A stretch of DNA of 64,000 nucleotides from Nonomuraea sp. PA05 (lineage in GTDB: Bacteria > Actinomycetota > Actinomycetes > Streptosporangiales > Streptosporangiaceae): contig NZ_VSEY01000001.1 of assembly GCF_008086045.1 (NCBI RefSeq), positions 434,001 through 498,000 of the forward strand. The letters are read 5' to 3'. A program made the translations under genes and the position numbers. A model generated the notes under the pieces. The model searched no databases. It worked only from the letters and a program-made list of their open reading frames with translations, and had not been told where the DNA came from. This document shows positions 22,779 through 31,159 of the stretch, piece after piece. How positions within the stretch are numbered: the first letter of the stretch is position 1; each line of letters begins with the position of its first letter.

Positions 22779-23936
22779 ATGCCGGTCACGTTCTCGCCGC
22801 AGCGTTCCGCCGAGCCCGTCAGGGGGCCCGTCAGAGGGCGTCGCGGGCTCGCGGAGTTCATCGAGCTGCCGTACCGGCTGCACGGCGGCGATCCGCACTT
22901 CGTGCCGCCGCTGCGCGGCGACTGCCGGCGGCTGCTCGACCGGCGGCGCAACCCGTTCTTCCGGTACGGCGAGGCCGAGCTGTTCACCGTACGCCGCGGC
23001 GGGCGGGTCACCGGCCGGATCGCCGCCGTGCACAACCCCCGGCACAACGCGGTCCACGGCACGCATGACGGGTTCTTCGGGCAGTTCACGTGCGCCGACG
23101 ACCCCCGGGCCGCGCGCGAGCTGCTGGAAGCGGCGGCGGAGTGGCTGCGCGGGCGCGGGCTGAATACCATGCTGGGGCCGGTCGACTTCACCATGAACGA
23201 CGAGTGCGGGGTGCTGGTCGACGGGTTCGACGCGCCGCCGAGCGTCATGATGCCGTACAACCCGGCCTACTACCCGGAGCTGCTGGAGTCCTGCGGGCTG
23301 GCCAAGGTGAAGGACCTGTGGGCGTGGGACGGCGCGGGCCGGGAGCCGCACGAGCGGCTGCTGCGCATCGCCCGGCGAGCCGAGCAGCGCCACCGGCTCA
23401 CCGTGCGATCCCTCGACCCGGCCCGCTTCGACGCCGACCTCGACGGGGTGAAACGCGTCTTCGACAGCGCCTGGCAGGGCAACTGGGGCTTCACGCCGAT
23501 GACGGACGAGGAGTTCGCCGCGGCCAAGCAGCGGCTGCGCGACGTCGTGGACCCGCGGCTCGTCCTGCTCGCCGAGGTGGCGGGCGAGCCGGTGGCCGTC
23601 GCGCTGGTGCTGCCCGACTTCAACCAGGCCGTCGCCGCGGCGCGAGGCCGCCTCAGCCGCTTCGGCCTGCCCATCGGCCGGGTCCGGCTGACCCTGGCGG
23701 CGCGGCGCATCGACCGGGTGCGCGGCGTGCTGTTCGGCGTCGTCCCCGCCCTGCGCAGGCACGGCGTGGAGGCCGCGGTCATCGCCCGCGCCTACGAGGC
23801 CATCGCGGCGGGCGGTTACCACGGCGGCATGGAGCTCGGCTGGACGCTGGAGGACAACCAGGCCATCAACCGGTACCTGACCCTGCTCGGCTGCACCCGG
23901 TCCAAGGTGTACCGCATCTACGGGCGGGAGCTGTGA
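22779..23936 (+). CDS. Bacterial ceramide synthase-type GNAT acyltransferase
   Basis: 385 residues. Family traits are clear: ELPYRLHGGDPHFVPPLRGD, LDRRRNPFFRYGEAELF, GRIAAVHNPRHN, GFFGQF, LGPVDFTMNDECGVLVDGF and MMPYNPAYYPELLESCG. This long (YghO-like) GNAT family includes the bacterial ceramide synthase bCerS of Caulobacter, which N-acylates the sphingoid base. The C-terminal half contains the acetyltransferase fold with LAEVAGEPVAVALVLPD. The neighbours match the Caulobacter gene set. The exact acceptor is inferred. Confidence 0.75.
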   Translation: MPVTFSPQRSAEPVRGPVRGRRGLAEFIELPYRLHGGDPHFVPPLRGDCRRLLDRRRNPFFRYGEAELFTVRRGGRVTGRIAAVHNPRHNAVHGTHDGFFGQFTCADDPRAARELLEAAAEWLRGRGLNTMLGPVDFTMNDECGVLVDGFDAPPSVMMPYNPAYYPELLESCGLAKVKDLWAWDGAGREPHERLLRIARRAEQRHRLTVRSLDPARFDADLDGVKRVFDSAWQGNWGFTPMTDEEFAAAKQRLRDVVDPRLVLLAEVAGEPVAVALVLPDFNQAVAAARGRLSRFGLPIGRVRLTLAARRIDRVRGVLFGVVPALRRHGVEAAVIARAYEAIAAGGYHGGMELGWTLEDNQAINRYLTLLGCTRSKVYRIYGREL

Positions 23937-24985
23937 CCGACGGGCACGACCTGGGCGCCGGCGTCTCCGGCAGGCGGTACCCGGTCATGGACGGCTCCGG
24001 CAGGCGGTGCCCGGTCACGGGCGTCACCGGCACGCGATATCTGGTCACCGGCGCCACCGGCTTCGTCGGCAGGCGGCTGACCAGCATGATCCTGGCGCGC
24101 GGCGGCACCGTCACGGCCCTGGCCCGGCCGTCGCCGCGCGCCAGGGCACTGCGGGAGCTGGGCGTCCAGGTGGTGCCCGGCGACCTGGCCACCGGGCGGG
24201 GCGTCGAGGAGGCGGTGCGGGGCGCCGACCGGGTGATCCACCTGGCCGCCACCCTGCGGGCGCGCACCGCCGCCGGGTTCCGGGCGGTCAACCGTGACGG
24301 CGTCGAACGGCTGGTGCGCGCGCTGGCCGCCCAGCGCAGGCCCGCGCGCCTCGTCCTGTGCTCCTCGCTCGCCGCCGGCCCCGCGATCTCCCTGTACGGG
24401 GCCAGCAAGCGGGCCGGGGAGCAGGTCGCCAGGGAGCACGCGGGGCGGGTGCCCGCGGTCATCCTGCGGCCCGGCATCGTGTACGGGCCCGGCGAGGAGG
24501 CGCTGCTGCCCGCGTTGCTGCCCATGGTGCGGCTGGGCGTGGTCGTGCAGGCCGGGTGCGGCCCCCGGCGCTTCGGGATGGTGTACGTGGACGACCTGTG
24601 CACGGCCCTGCTCGCCGCCGCCGAACGCGGCCCCGTCCTGCGACCTGCCCCCAGTCCTGTGTCCTGCCTCGGCCTGTATCCCATCAGCGACGGCAACGCC
24701 TACGACATGGCCGACATCTGCCGCGCCCTCGCCCGTGCCGCCGGCTGCCGCACCCCCCTCGTACTGCCGCTGCCGATGCCCGCCGTGCACGCGATGGCAG
24801 CCCTGGCCGAGCTCGTCACCCGGGGCGCCGTCCCCGCGCTGAACAGGGACAAGGCCCGGGAGATGGGCCGCGCCGACTGGACGTGCACCCCGGACGACGC
24901 CGTACGCGAGCTGGGGTTCGCCCCCGCCACCACGCTCACCCGGGGCTTCGAGGCCGCGCTCGCCGCGCTGCGCACCGCTCCATGA
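23933..24985 (+). CDS. NAD-dependent epimerase/dehydratase (CerR-like reductase)
   Basis: 350 residues from the GTG at 23933 (GTGA overlap). An extended-SDR Rossmann protein: cofactor loop RYLVTGATGFVG (about residues 35-46), then VIHLAATLRAR, catalytic SLYGASKRAG (Tyr-x3-Lys), VILRPGIVYGPGEEALLPAL and VYVDDL. In bacterial sphingolipid synthesis such an enzyme (CerR) reduces the 3-keto group. The first 35 residues are two extra copies of the first strand made by a 30-bp repeat, so the start may be later. The 3' end overlaps the convergent PAP2 gene by 50 bp. Confidence 0.75.
   Translation: MTDGHDLGAGVSGRRYPVMDGSGRRCPVTGVTGTRYLVTGATGFVGRRLTSMILARGGTVTALARPSPRARALRELGVQVVPGDLATGRGVEEAVRGADRVIHLAATLRARTAAGFRAVNRDGVERLVRALAAQRRPARLVLCSSLAAGPAISLYGASKRAGEQVAREHAGRVPAVILRPGIVYGPGEEALLPALLPMVRLGVVVQAGCGPRRFGMVYVDDLCTALLAAAERGPVLRPAPSPVSCLGLYPISDGNAYDMADICRALARAAGCRTPLVLPLPMPAVHAMAALAELVTRGAVPALNRDKAREMGRADWTCTPDDAVRELGFAPATTLTRGFEAALAALRTAP
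23961..24060 (+). repeat. 30-bp tandem repeat encoding copies of the Rossmann first strand
   Basis: Units begin at 23961, 23991 and 24021, with a fourth partial at 24051. Each carries a CCGGCAGGCGGT or CCGGCACGCGAT core and a CCGGTCA/TGGTCA part. Translated they give VSGRRYPVMD, GSGRRCPVTG, VTGTRYLVTG and ATGFVG. The true cofactor loop is the last pair, and the earlier units are degenerate copies. Confidence 0.75.
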
Positions 24986-25940
24986 CGGCGTGCACGGCCA
25001 GCGCCACCGCCAGCCCGGCGACGGCGTCGGTGAGGTAGTGGTACCAGTCGTACACGACGGCGACCGTCAGCCCTGACGTCAGCGCCCACAGCACGGCACG
25101 GACGGCCCTGGAGACGTGCCGGCGCAGGCAGAGCAGGGTGATCCAGGCACCCGCCACGTGCGTCGAGGGGAAACACGCGCCGGGCGGGTCGAAAGCGGCC
25201 ATGATCTCGTTCTGCACGGCGGTGACCGCGTACCCGGACGGGCCGTGCACGGCGAACAGCTCGGGCAGCGCCAGGGCCGGGCCGGTCAGCGGGATCGCGA
25301 TGAACCCCAGGTAGCTGGGCAGGAACACGGCCAGCGCGGCGAACACGTACCGCTCGGCCAGCGGAACCCTGCCCCAGGCGTACAGGATGGCCGGGATGAG
25401 GAAGACGCCGTAGAAGGAGAAGTAGCAGAGGGTCAGCACCTCCGTGGTCAGCGGGGAGCCGATGGCGGCCGTCACGGCGGAGTTGGGGTCGAAGCCGAGC
25501 AGCGCCGTCTCCCAGGCGTGCAGGTCGCCGTCGAGGTAGCGGCCGTGCAGGACGCGGGAGGTGCGGGCGGCGGCGCCGTACGCGAAGGGGAGCAGGAGGA
25601 ACGGCCCGGAGAACCGGACGAACCGCACTGCCTTCACGCGGGGGAAACGCCGCTCGGCCTGTGCCAGTACGAGCAGGAACAGGCTCGCGAGCGCGTACCC
25701 CGCGAGCAACGCCTGCCCGTCGGCCAGGCGCCCACGAAACAGGACCACAATGAGCGCCATTATCGCGAAATAGCCCAGCATCAGCCATTCGGCGGGGCGG
25801 AATGTGACTCCGCGGCCATAGGCCCGCGCGAAAAAGCCGCCACGGAAATCCGTGCCCGTGACAGGGGCGTGCCGAAACGCCGCGTCGATTCCGCGCGGGC
25901 GGCTGAGCGCCTCCTCGGGCGAGAGGTCAGGAAGTGGCAC
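24936..25940 (-). CDS. PAP2-family integral membrane enzyme (AUR1/IPC-synthase-like)
   Basis: 334 residues from the GTG at 25940, with about six membrane helices. The phosphotransferase motifs are visible: GACFPSTHVAGAW (PSxH) and YDWYHYLTDAVAG (HxxxD). The layout resembles the PAP2_3 group that includes fungal inositol-phosphorylceramide synthase AUR1. Next to a ceramide-type operon it could add or remove a phospho-headgroup; plain lipid phosphatase activity is the alternative. It overlaps the upstream MmpL gene by 14 bases. Confidence 0.65.
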   Translation of the reverse strand: MPLPDLSPEEALSRPRGIDAAFRHAPVTGTDFRGGFFARAYGRGVTFRPAEWLMLGYFAIMALIVVLFRGRLADGQALLAGYALASLFLLVLAQAERRFPRVKAVRFVRFSGPFLLLPFAYGAAARTSRVLHGRYLDGDLHAWETALLGFDPNSAVTAAIGSPLTTEVLTLCYFSFYGVFLIPAILYAWGRVPLAERYVFAALAVFLPSYLGFIAIPLTGPALALPELFAVHGPSGYAVTAVQNEIMAAFDPPGACFPSTHVAGAWITLLCLRRHVSRAVRAVLWALTSGLTVAVVYDWYHYLTDAVAGLAVALAVHAVMERCAARRARPRSPG

Positions 25941-27936
25941 GCGCGGGCCACCAGATTCGCCGCCCCATGTGGTGGGCGAGCGCCGGCACCAGGAACGACC
26001 GCACGACCACGGTGTCGATGACGACCCCGATCGCCACCAGCAGGCCGAGCTGCACGACCGGCACCAGCGGCAGCACGGTCAGCACGAAGAACGCCGCCGC
26101 CAGCACCACCCCGGCCGCGGTGATGACCCCGCCGGTGGCGCGCAGGGCGTGCAGGGTCGCCTCACGGGTGTCCAGGCGGACGGCCTCCTCGCGGACGCGG
26201 GCCATCAGGAAGATGTTGTAGTCGATGCCGAAGGCCATCAGGAAGACGAACGCGTACAGGGCGAAGGACGCGTCCACCACCGGATAGCCCAGGAACTGGG
26301 TGAACAGCGCCGAGCACAGGCCCAGCGTGGCCGCGAACGACAGCACCACCGTGCCCATCAGCAGCAGCGGCGCCACCAGCGAGCGCAGCAGCACGACCAG
26401 GATCAGCCCGACGACCAGCAGGATCAGCGGCACGACGAGGAACGCGTCGTCGAGGACCGCCTTCTGCACGTCGAGCAGCTCGGTGGTGAACCCGCCCACC
26501 AGGGCCGCGCCGCCCGCCGCGCCGCGCACCGCGCCACGCAGGTCCTCCACCAGGCGCTGGGCGTCCGGCGTGTTCGGCTCGGCGGCGAGCACCACGTCGA
26601 ACGTGCGCCACGGGGCGGGCGGCCCGGGCCGCATCGCCACCACGCCCTCCGCCTCGTGCACCACCCGCTCCACGGCGGCGCTCTTGTCCTGCCTGGCCAG
26701 GACGACGACCGGCGCGCTGGCCGGATAGTGCCGCCGCAGCGCGTCGTAGCCGGCCACGGAGTCGGTGCGCATCGTGAACAGCGACGACGGCGGGATGCCC
26801 GAGGTGTCGAGCGTGGTCAGCCCCATGCACAGCATGGTCAGCAGCAGCGCGGAGCCCGCCCAGGCCAGGCGGGGCCGCTGGCCGACGAAGCCCGCGACGC
26901 CGCGCCACAGCCCGTCGCGCGCCACCTCCCCGGGGCGCGGCGTGCTCGGCCAGAACGCGCGCCGCCCGCCCAGCAGCATCAGCGCGGGCAGCAGCGTCAC
27001 CATCACGGCCGTGGTGATGAGGATGCCGACGGCTGCCGCCGCGCCGATGGAGCGCAGCGCGTGCGTGTCGGCCACCACCAGGCAGCCGACGCCGCCCGCC
27101 ACGGTGAGCGCGGAGGCGATGACCGTGCGGATGCCGCCCGACAGCGCGTCCTTCAGCGCCGCCGCCTGGTCGGCCGTCGCGCGCAGCCGCTCGCGGTAGC
27201 GGGCGACGAGCAGCAGCGCGTAGTCGGTGGCCACGCCGAACACCAGCACGGTGAACACCTCGGGCGTCGCGGCCCGCAGCGTCATCAGCCCCGAGCGGGC
27301 CAGCGCGTAGATCGCCGCGGCGGAGCACAGGTAGGCCACCACCACGGCCAGCATGGGAATCACCCACAGGACCGGGCTGCGGTAGACGGCGAGCAGCACC
27401 AGGAGCACCACGGCCAGGCTCAGCGCCAGAAGCGTGCCGTCGACGCGGCGGAAGGAGTCGACGTAGTCGGCCGCGGCGCCGCCCGCGCCGCTCACGTGGC
27501 TGATCAGCCCGGCGGGGCTGCCCTCGGCGGCGATCTGGCGCAGCCGTTCGACGAGCGGGCTGACGAGCACGCCCGGCTTGCCGGACAGCAGCACGGTCAC
27601 CTGCAGCGCACGCCCGTCGGCGCTGGGCACGGGCGCGGACGCCATGCCGATCACGTCGGGCACGCTCGCGAACTGCCGCAGGTCCTGCCGGGCCGCCCTG
27701 ATGTCGGCGCGCTGGAGCGGGCCGGGGCGTTCGTAGACGACGAGGGCGGGCACCACCCGGCCGGACTGCTTGGCCAGCAGGTCGAGAACGCGTGCCGACT
27801 CGGCGCCCCTGGCCAGCATGGAGCTGCCGCTGGTGACGCGGACGTCGTCCAGCGGGCCGCTCGCGAGCACGGCCGCGACGGCGATGGCCACCCATGCGAT
27901 GACCACCCCGGCCGCGATTTTTCGCGCAACCCCCAT
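25927..27936 (-). CDS. MmpL/RND-family lipid exporter-like protein
   Basis: 669 residues from the ATG at 27936 (the frame allows TTG starts up to 27954). Twelve membrane helices in two halves with two extracellular loops, typical of MMPL proteins. VFTVLVFGVATDYALLLVAR and AFVFLMAFGIDYNIFLMARV carry the paired Asp-Tyr motifs of the proton relay. MmpL proteins export lipids in actinobacteria. It is in one operon with the PAP2 enzyme and convergent to the ceramide-type genes, suggesting export of the product. Confidence 0.7.
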   Translation of the reverse strand: MGVARKIAAGVVIAWVAIAVAAVLASGPLDDVRVTSGSSMLARGAESARVLDLLAKQSGRVVPALVVYERPGPLQRADIRAARQDLRQFASVPDVIGMASAPVPSADGRALQVTVLLSGKPGVLVSPLVERLRQIAAEGSPAGLISHVSGAGGAAADYVDSFRRVDGTLLALSLAVVLLVLLAVYRSPVLWVIPMLAVVVAYLCSAAAIYALARSGLMTLRAATPEVFTVLVFGVATDYALLLVARYRERLRATADQAAALKDALSGGIRTVIASALTVAGGVGCLVVADTHALRSIGAAAAVGILITTAVMVTLLPALMLLGGRRAFWPSTPRPGEVARDGLWRGVAGFVGQRPRLAWAGSALLLTMLCMGLTTLDTSGIPPSSLFTMRTDSVAGYDALRRHYPASAPVVVLARQDKSAAVERVVHEAEGVVAMRPGPPAPWRTFDVVLAAEPNTPDAQRLVEDLRGAVRGAAGGAALVGGFTTELLDVQKAVLDDAFLVVPLILLVVGLILVVLLRSLVAPLLLMGTVVLSFAATLGLCSALFTQFLGYPVVDASFALYAFVFLMAFGIDYNIFLMARVREEAVRLDTREATLHALRATGGVITAAGVVLAAAFFVLTVLPLVPVVQLGLLVAIGVVIDTVVVRSFLVPALAHHMGRRIWWPARATS

Positions 27937-28290
27937 ACGAAACAAAACCGACAATTCCCGCCCACCCCCGGCCTCGGTGTGAAAGTGCCGGCCGGCACGT
28001 AGACGATAAATTCCCCGTCCTGCTTAAACAACTTTTTGCAGGAGTCTCATATTCGCGTCATGGCCGGAACAAACGGGACATCGCCGTATTCTTTTTCGGC
28101 TGCTTGACCGCTTTCCGCCCGTGATGCCGTACGCGCGGCGCGCCGCCTCTTCTCGCCCGGGCAGGCGGGCAGGCGGTGCGCCGCGCGGCCGAGGGAGGGG
28201 CGGCGGGTCGCCTTGGACTGGGGAGGGGCGGCGGGTCGGCGTCCGAGCGGGGAAGTGGCGGGTCAGGGTCCGAGCGGGAGAGGTGGCGGG
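27937..28290. other. 354 bp without a gene
   Basis: Contains an AT-richer block near 28000-28090 (tttttgcagg, attctttttcgg) likely to hold the promoter of the MmpL-PAP2 operon. A G-rich low-complexity stretch (28150-28290) follows, downstream of the EEP gene. No convincing ORF, RNA or terminator is seen. Confidence 0.5.
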
Positions 28291-29442
28291 TCAGCTCTGG
28301 ATGCGGAGGTCCGCGAAGAGGGCGCGGTGATCGGACCCCGGCACGTCGAACACCCGCGTCGCCGCCGCGGATCCCCGCCCGTCCGTCAGCACGTGGTCGA
28401 TGGCCACCAGCGGCGGCAGCGAACGCCCGTGCGGCCACGTGGGCGTCAGCCCCTGACCGGTGGAGGCCGCCGCGTCCGTGTAACCGGTGTCCAGCAGGCG
28501 GCGGAAGACCGCGTGGTCGAGGGTGGCGTTGAAGTCGCCCGCCAGGATCCTGGGCGGCCCCGAGGACGGCGCCGGCGGCAGGGTCGCGACCCCGGCCTCC
28601 CACTCGGGCACCGTCGAAGGCACGGGCGCGACCGGGTGCACCACCACCACCTCCACGGCCGACCCGCCGGGCAGAGCCACCTCGACCACCGGCATGTGGT
28701 GCCCGACCGGCTGGAACAGGCCCGTGCGCTCCGTCATCGGGTAGCGCGAGTACACGCCGCTGCCCTCCGGGCCCCGGTAGTCGGCCCTGCCTACGTGGTA
28801 CGGCAGCAACCGCGCCAGCCCGGCGGCCGACAGGCGGTCCCGCGCCGAGTACGTCAGCTCCTGGATGCTCAGGACGTCCACGTTCAGCCTGCGGACCAGG
28901 TCGACGATCACTGCCGCGTCGCCGCGCCCGCCGTTGAGGTTGGCCGTCAGCACCCGCAACGTCCGGCCGGCGGCGGACTCGGACGCGGTGCCAGTGCCGG
29001 TGCCGGTGCCGGTGCCGGTGCCGGAGGCGGGCGCGGTGCCGGTGCGGGAGGCGGGCGCGGAGTCGGTGCCGGACGCGGTGCCGGACGCGGTGCCGGACGC
29101 GGTGCCGGACGCGGTGCCGGAGGCGGGCGCGGAGGCGCTGGTGCTGCTGCCGAGTGCGCGTGGCAGCACGCACCAGGCCAGGCACACGCACACGGCCAGC
29201 ATGATCGCTGTCGCGGCCCTGCTGCGCAGGAGGGCCGCGATGGCCAGCATCACCAGCGCGGCGAGGGCGAAGTACGGCGTGAACGAGACCAGCGGGACCA
29301 GGATGACGCCCGACTCCAGCCCGCCGAGCCGCACCGCGGTGCCCGCCGCGAACAGTACGGCCATCGCCACGGCCAGCCGCCTGCGCCACACCCGGCGGGG
29401 GCGGGTCCGCCGTTCCGTCTCCACGACCTCTTGCACCAGCAC
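28291..29442 (-). CDS. Membrane-anchored endonuclease/exonuclease/phosphatase-fold protein
   Basis: About 383 residues; I place the start at GTG 29442, with GTG 29436 and 29424 also possible. Three membrane helices fill residues about 20-115, a Ser/Gly/Thr repeat linker follows, then an EEP domain: LTANLNGG, VLSIQELTY (metal Glu), ILAGDFNATLDH (GDFN) and the final GSDHRAL (catalytic Asp-His). Many actinomycetes have such extracellular EEP proteins of unknown substrate. The same fold includes nucleases, phosphodiesterases and neutral sphingomyelinases. Confidence 0.75.
   Translation of the reverse strand: MLVQEVVETERRTRPRRVWRRRLAVAMAVLFAAGTAVRLGGLESGVILVPLVSFTPYFALAALVMLAIAALLRSRAATAIMLAVCVCLAWCVLPRALGSSTSASAPASGTASGTASGTASGTASGTDSAPASRTGTAPASGTGTGTGTGTGTASESAAGRTLRVLTANLNGGRGDAAVIVDLVRRLNVDVLSIQELTYSARDRLSAAGLARLLPYHVGRADYRGPEGSGVYSRYPMTERTGLFQPVGHHMPVVEVALPGGSAVEVVVVHPVAPVPSTVPEWEAGVATLPPAPSSGPPRILAGDFNATLDHAVFRRLLDTGYTDAAASTGQGLTPTWPHGRSLPPLVAIDHVLTDGRGSAAATRVFDVPGSDHRALFADLRIQS
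28984..29124. repeat. 6- and 12-bp tandem repeats in the linker of the EEP gene
   Basis: GGTGCC hexamers run from about 28995 to 29022, and GGTGCCGGACGC is repeated four times exactly at 29065-29112. On the minus strand they encode SGTASGTA- and GTGTGT-type linker sequence between the membrane part and the catalytic domain. Length variation between strains is likely. Confidence 0.8.
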
Positions 29443-29540
29443 AGCCGCACACGCTAAGCGACCATTCTTAACGCCACATGAGGATGGGGCCTCTGGGCAG
29501 ATGAGGGAACGTGGGTCGTGCTGTCCTAAGCTGTCGGGCT

Positions 29541-30971
29541 GTGCCGCGAAAGGCGATGATCTTGCTGGTGGCCGCCCTCGTGGTGGCGGGCTGCGGGGGC
29601 GACCCGGGGGCGGGTGGCTCGGCGGCGTCGCCGCGCCCCGGCACCACCGCCTCGCACCCCAGCCCCGGCGACGAGCCGCTCGGATCGAGCGCGCCATCCG
29701 GATCGAGCGCGCCATCCGGATCGAGCGCGCCATCCGGATCGAGCGAGCCGCTCGGATCGAGCGCGCCAACCGGGTCAAGTGCACCGCCCGGCTCCGCGAC
29801 GCCTGCCGGGTCCGGTGCGACGCCGGGCTCGACCAGGCCCGCGCGCGGGAAGGCCGACGACGTCAACGGTGACGGGTACGCCGACCTGGTGGCGGAGTTC
29901 GGCCCCGCCGACCGCAGGCGGCTCGGCGTCGTCCACGGCTCCCCGAAGGGGCTCGTCCCGTCGAAGGGCGCGGTCGTGCCGCCTGACACGTTCACCTCCT
30001 GGCTGATCGGCAGCGGCGGCAGCAGGGCCGACCTCGACGGCGACGGATTCGGGGACGTCCTCGGTTACGGCGGGCCGCCCGGCCGGCCGCAGGGCCCGCA
30101 CGTTCTCTGGGGCGGCCCGGACGGCATCGCCGCGACGGCGTCCCCCACCCCCGTCCGGCTGCCCGCCATCTCCGGATCGGCCAGCTACCGCGCCGTCGCG
30201 GGCGACTTCGACGGGGACGGCGCCGCCGACGTGGCCGTGGCCACCCCGCCCAGGTCGGGCGGGCTCGCCGCGGACCTGACCGTCCTGTACGGCCCCTTCA
30301 CCCGGGACGGCGCCGCCACCCGCAGCGGCGTCCAGCCGTCACCGACCGGCGAGGACTTCTGGCGGATGGCCGCCGACGAGATCGACGGCCGCCGCGCCAC
30401 CGCCTTGATCGTGTACCAGGGGGACGACGGCGAGCAGGTCAGCGGCCTGCTGCTCGCCGCCGGGCCCGGCGGCCCCGCCCGGACGGGCAGGAAGCTCAAC
30501 CCGGGCATGGCCGCCGCGTTCGGCGACTTCGACGGGGACGGGGCCAGGGACGTGGCGGTCGGCGACGACGGGAGCCGCAACAACGAGCCCGGCTACGAGA
30601 CCGAGCCGCCGTCGGTGGACCGGACGCTGACCGTCTACTACGGGGACGGGCGGCAGGCGGCGTTCAAGGGCACGTCGGGTGCCGCCGTCGCTGGTGACTT
30701 CGACGGTGACGGGCGTGACGACCTGGCCTTCGGGGGCGCGGCGCAGGTGGCCGCCACTGCTCCGAAGGTGTTCTGGGGTGCGGCGGGCGGGCTTCGTGCC
30801 GGGACGAGTGTCGCCGGGGTGGGGGAGGGGGTGCCGTTGGCGGCGGGGGATTTTGACGGGGATGGGGATGATGAGCTGGTGCTCGTAATGGGGAAGGAGG
30901 ACTCCGTCGTCGTGGTGACGGACGGCAGGAAGGCGCTGACCCGATTCGAAACCAACGACGTGCCGTCGTAG
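29541..30971 (+). CDS. FG-GAP/VCBS repeat lipoprotein
   Basis: About 476 residues from the GTG at 29541 (ATG at 29556 is the alternative). Lipoprotein signal with LVVAGCGG. A Ser/Pro/Gly-rich linker of tandem repeats is followed by six calcium-binding FG-GAP-type repeats: DVNGDGYADLV, DLDGDGFGDVL and four DFDGDG motifs. It should form an integrin-like beta-propeller outside the cell. Such proteins bind surfaces or polysaccharides; there is no catalytic domain. It is divergent from the EEP gene. Confidence 0.75.
   Translation: MPRKAMILLVAALVVAGCGGDPGAGGSAASPRPGTTASHPSPGDEPLGSSAPSGSSAPSGSSAPSGSSEPLGSSAPTGSSAPPGSATPAGSGATPGSTRPARGKADDVNGDGYADLVAEFGPADRRRLGVVHGSPKGLVPSKGAVVPPDTFTSWLIGSGGSRADLDGDGFGDVLGYGGPPGRPQGPHVLWGGPDGIAATASPTPVRLPAISGSASYRAVAGDFDGDGAADVAVATPPRSGGLAADLTVLYGPFTRDGAATRSGVQPSPTGEDFWRMAADEIDGRRATALIVYQGDDGEQVSGLLLAAGPGGPARTGRKLNPGMAAAFGDFDGDGARDVAVGDDGSRNNEPGYETEPPSVDRTLTVYYGDGRQAAFKGTSGAAVAGDFDGDGRDDLAFGGAAQVAATAPKVFWGAAGGLRAGTSVAGVGEGVPLAAGDFDGDGDDELVLVMGKEDSVVVVTDGRKALTRFETNDVPS
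29682..29771. repeat. 18-bp tandem repeat in the lipoprotein linker
   Basis: Five units of GGATCGAGCGCGCCATCC starting at 29682, 29700, 29718, 29736 and 29754, the last two with changes. Each encodes GSSAPS or a variant. Confidence 0.85.
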
Positions 30972-31020
30972 CGGCGCGCGGCCGGCCGCCGCGCGTGTCG
31001 TGCCGCGCGTGTCGTGTCGT

Positions 31021-31094
31021 GCCGGGTCGTGTCGTGCCGGGTCGTGTCGTGCCGGGTCGTGTCGTGCCGGGTCGTGTCGTGCCGGGTCGTGCGT
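31021..31094. repeat. 15-bp intergenic minisatellite
   Basis: GCCGGGTCGTGTCGT repeated at 31021, 31036, 31051 and 31066, followed by a diverged copy; related GTGTCGTGCC units lie on both sides (30994-31130). It fills the gap between the convergent FG-GAP and glycoside hydrolase genes. No gene or terminator is evident. Confidence 0.85.
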
Positions 31095-31159
31095 GGCGGG
31101 CCGTGCGTGTCGTGCCGGGCCGTGCGTGCCGGGCGCGTGACCTCGCGCCCGCCACGTGA

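Noticed and set aside
29443..29784. N-terminal extension of the EEP protein up to 29784
   Set aside because: The extra residues mirror the 18-bp repeat of the lipoprotein gene on the other strand and would displace the membrane helices from the N-terminus.
31002..31130. CRISPR-like array in the repeat between 31.0 and 31.1 kb
   Set aside because: Units are contiguous 15-mers without unique spacers, and no cas genes are present. It is a minisatellite.
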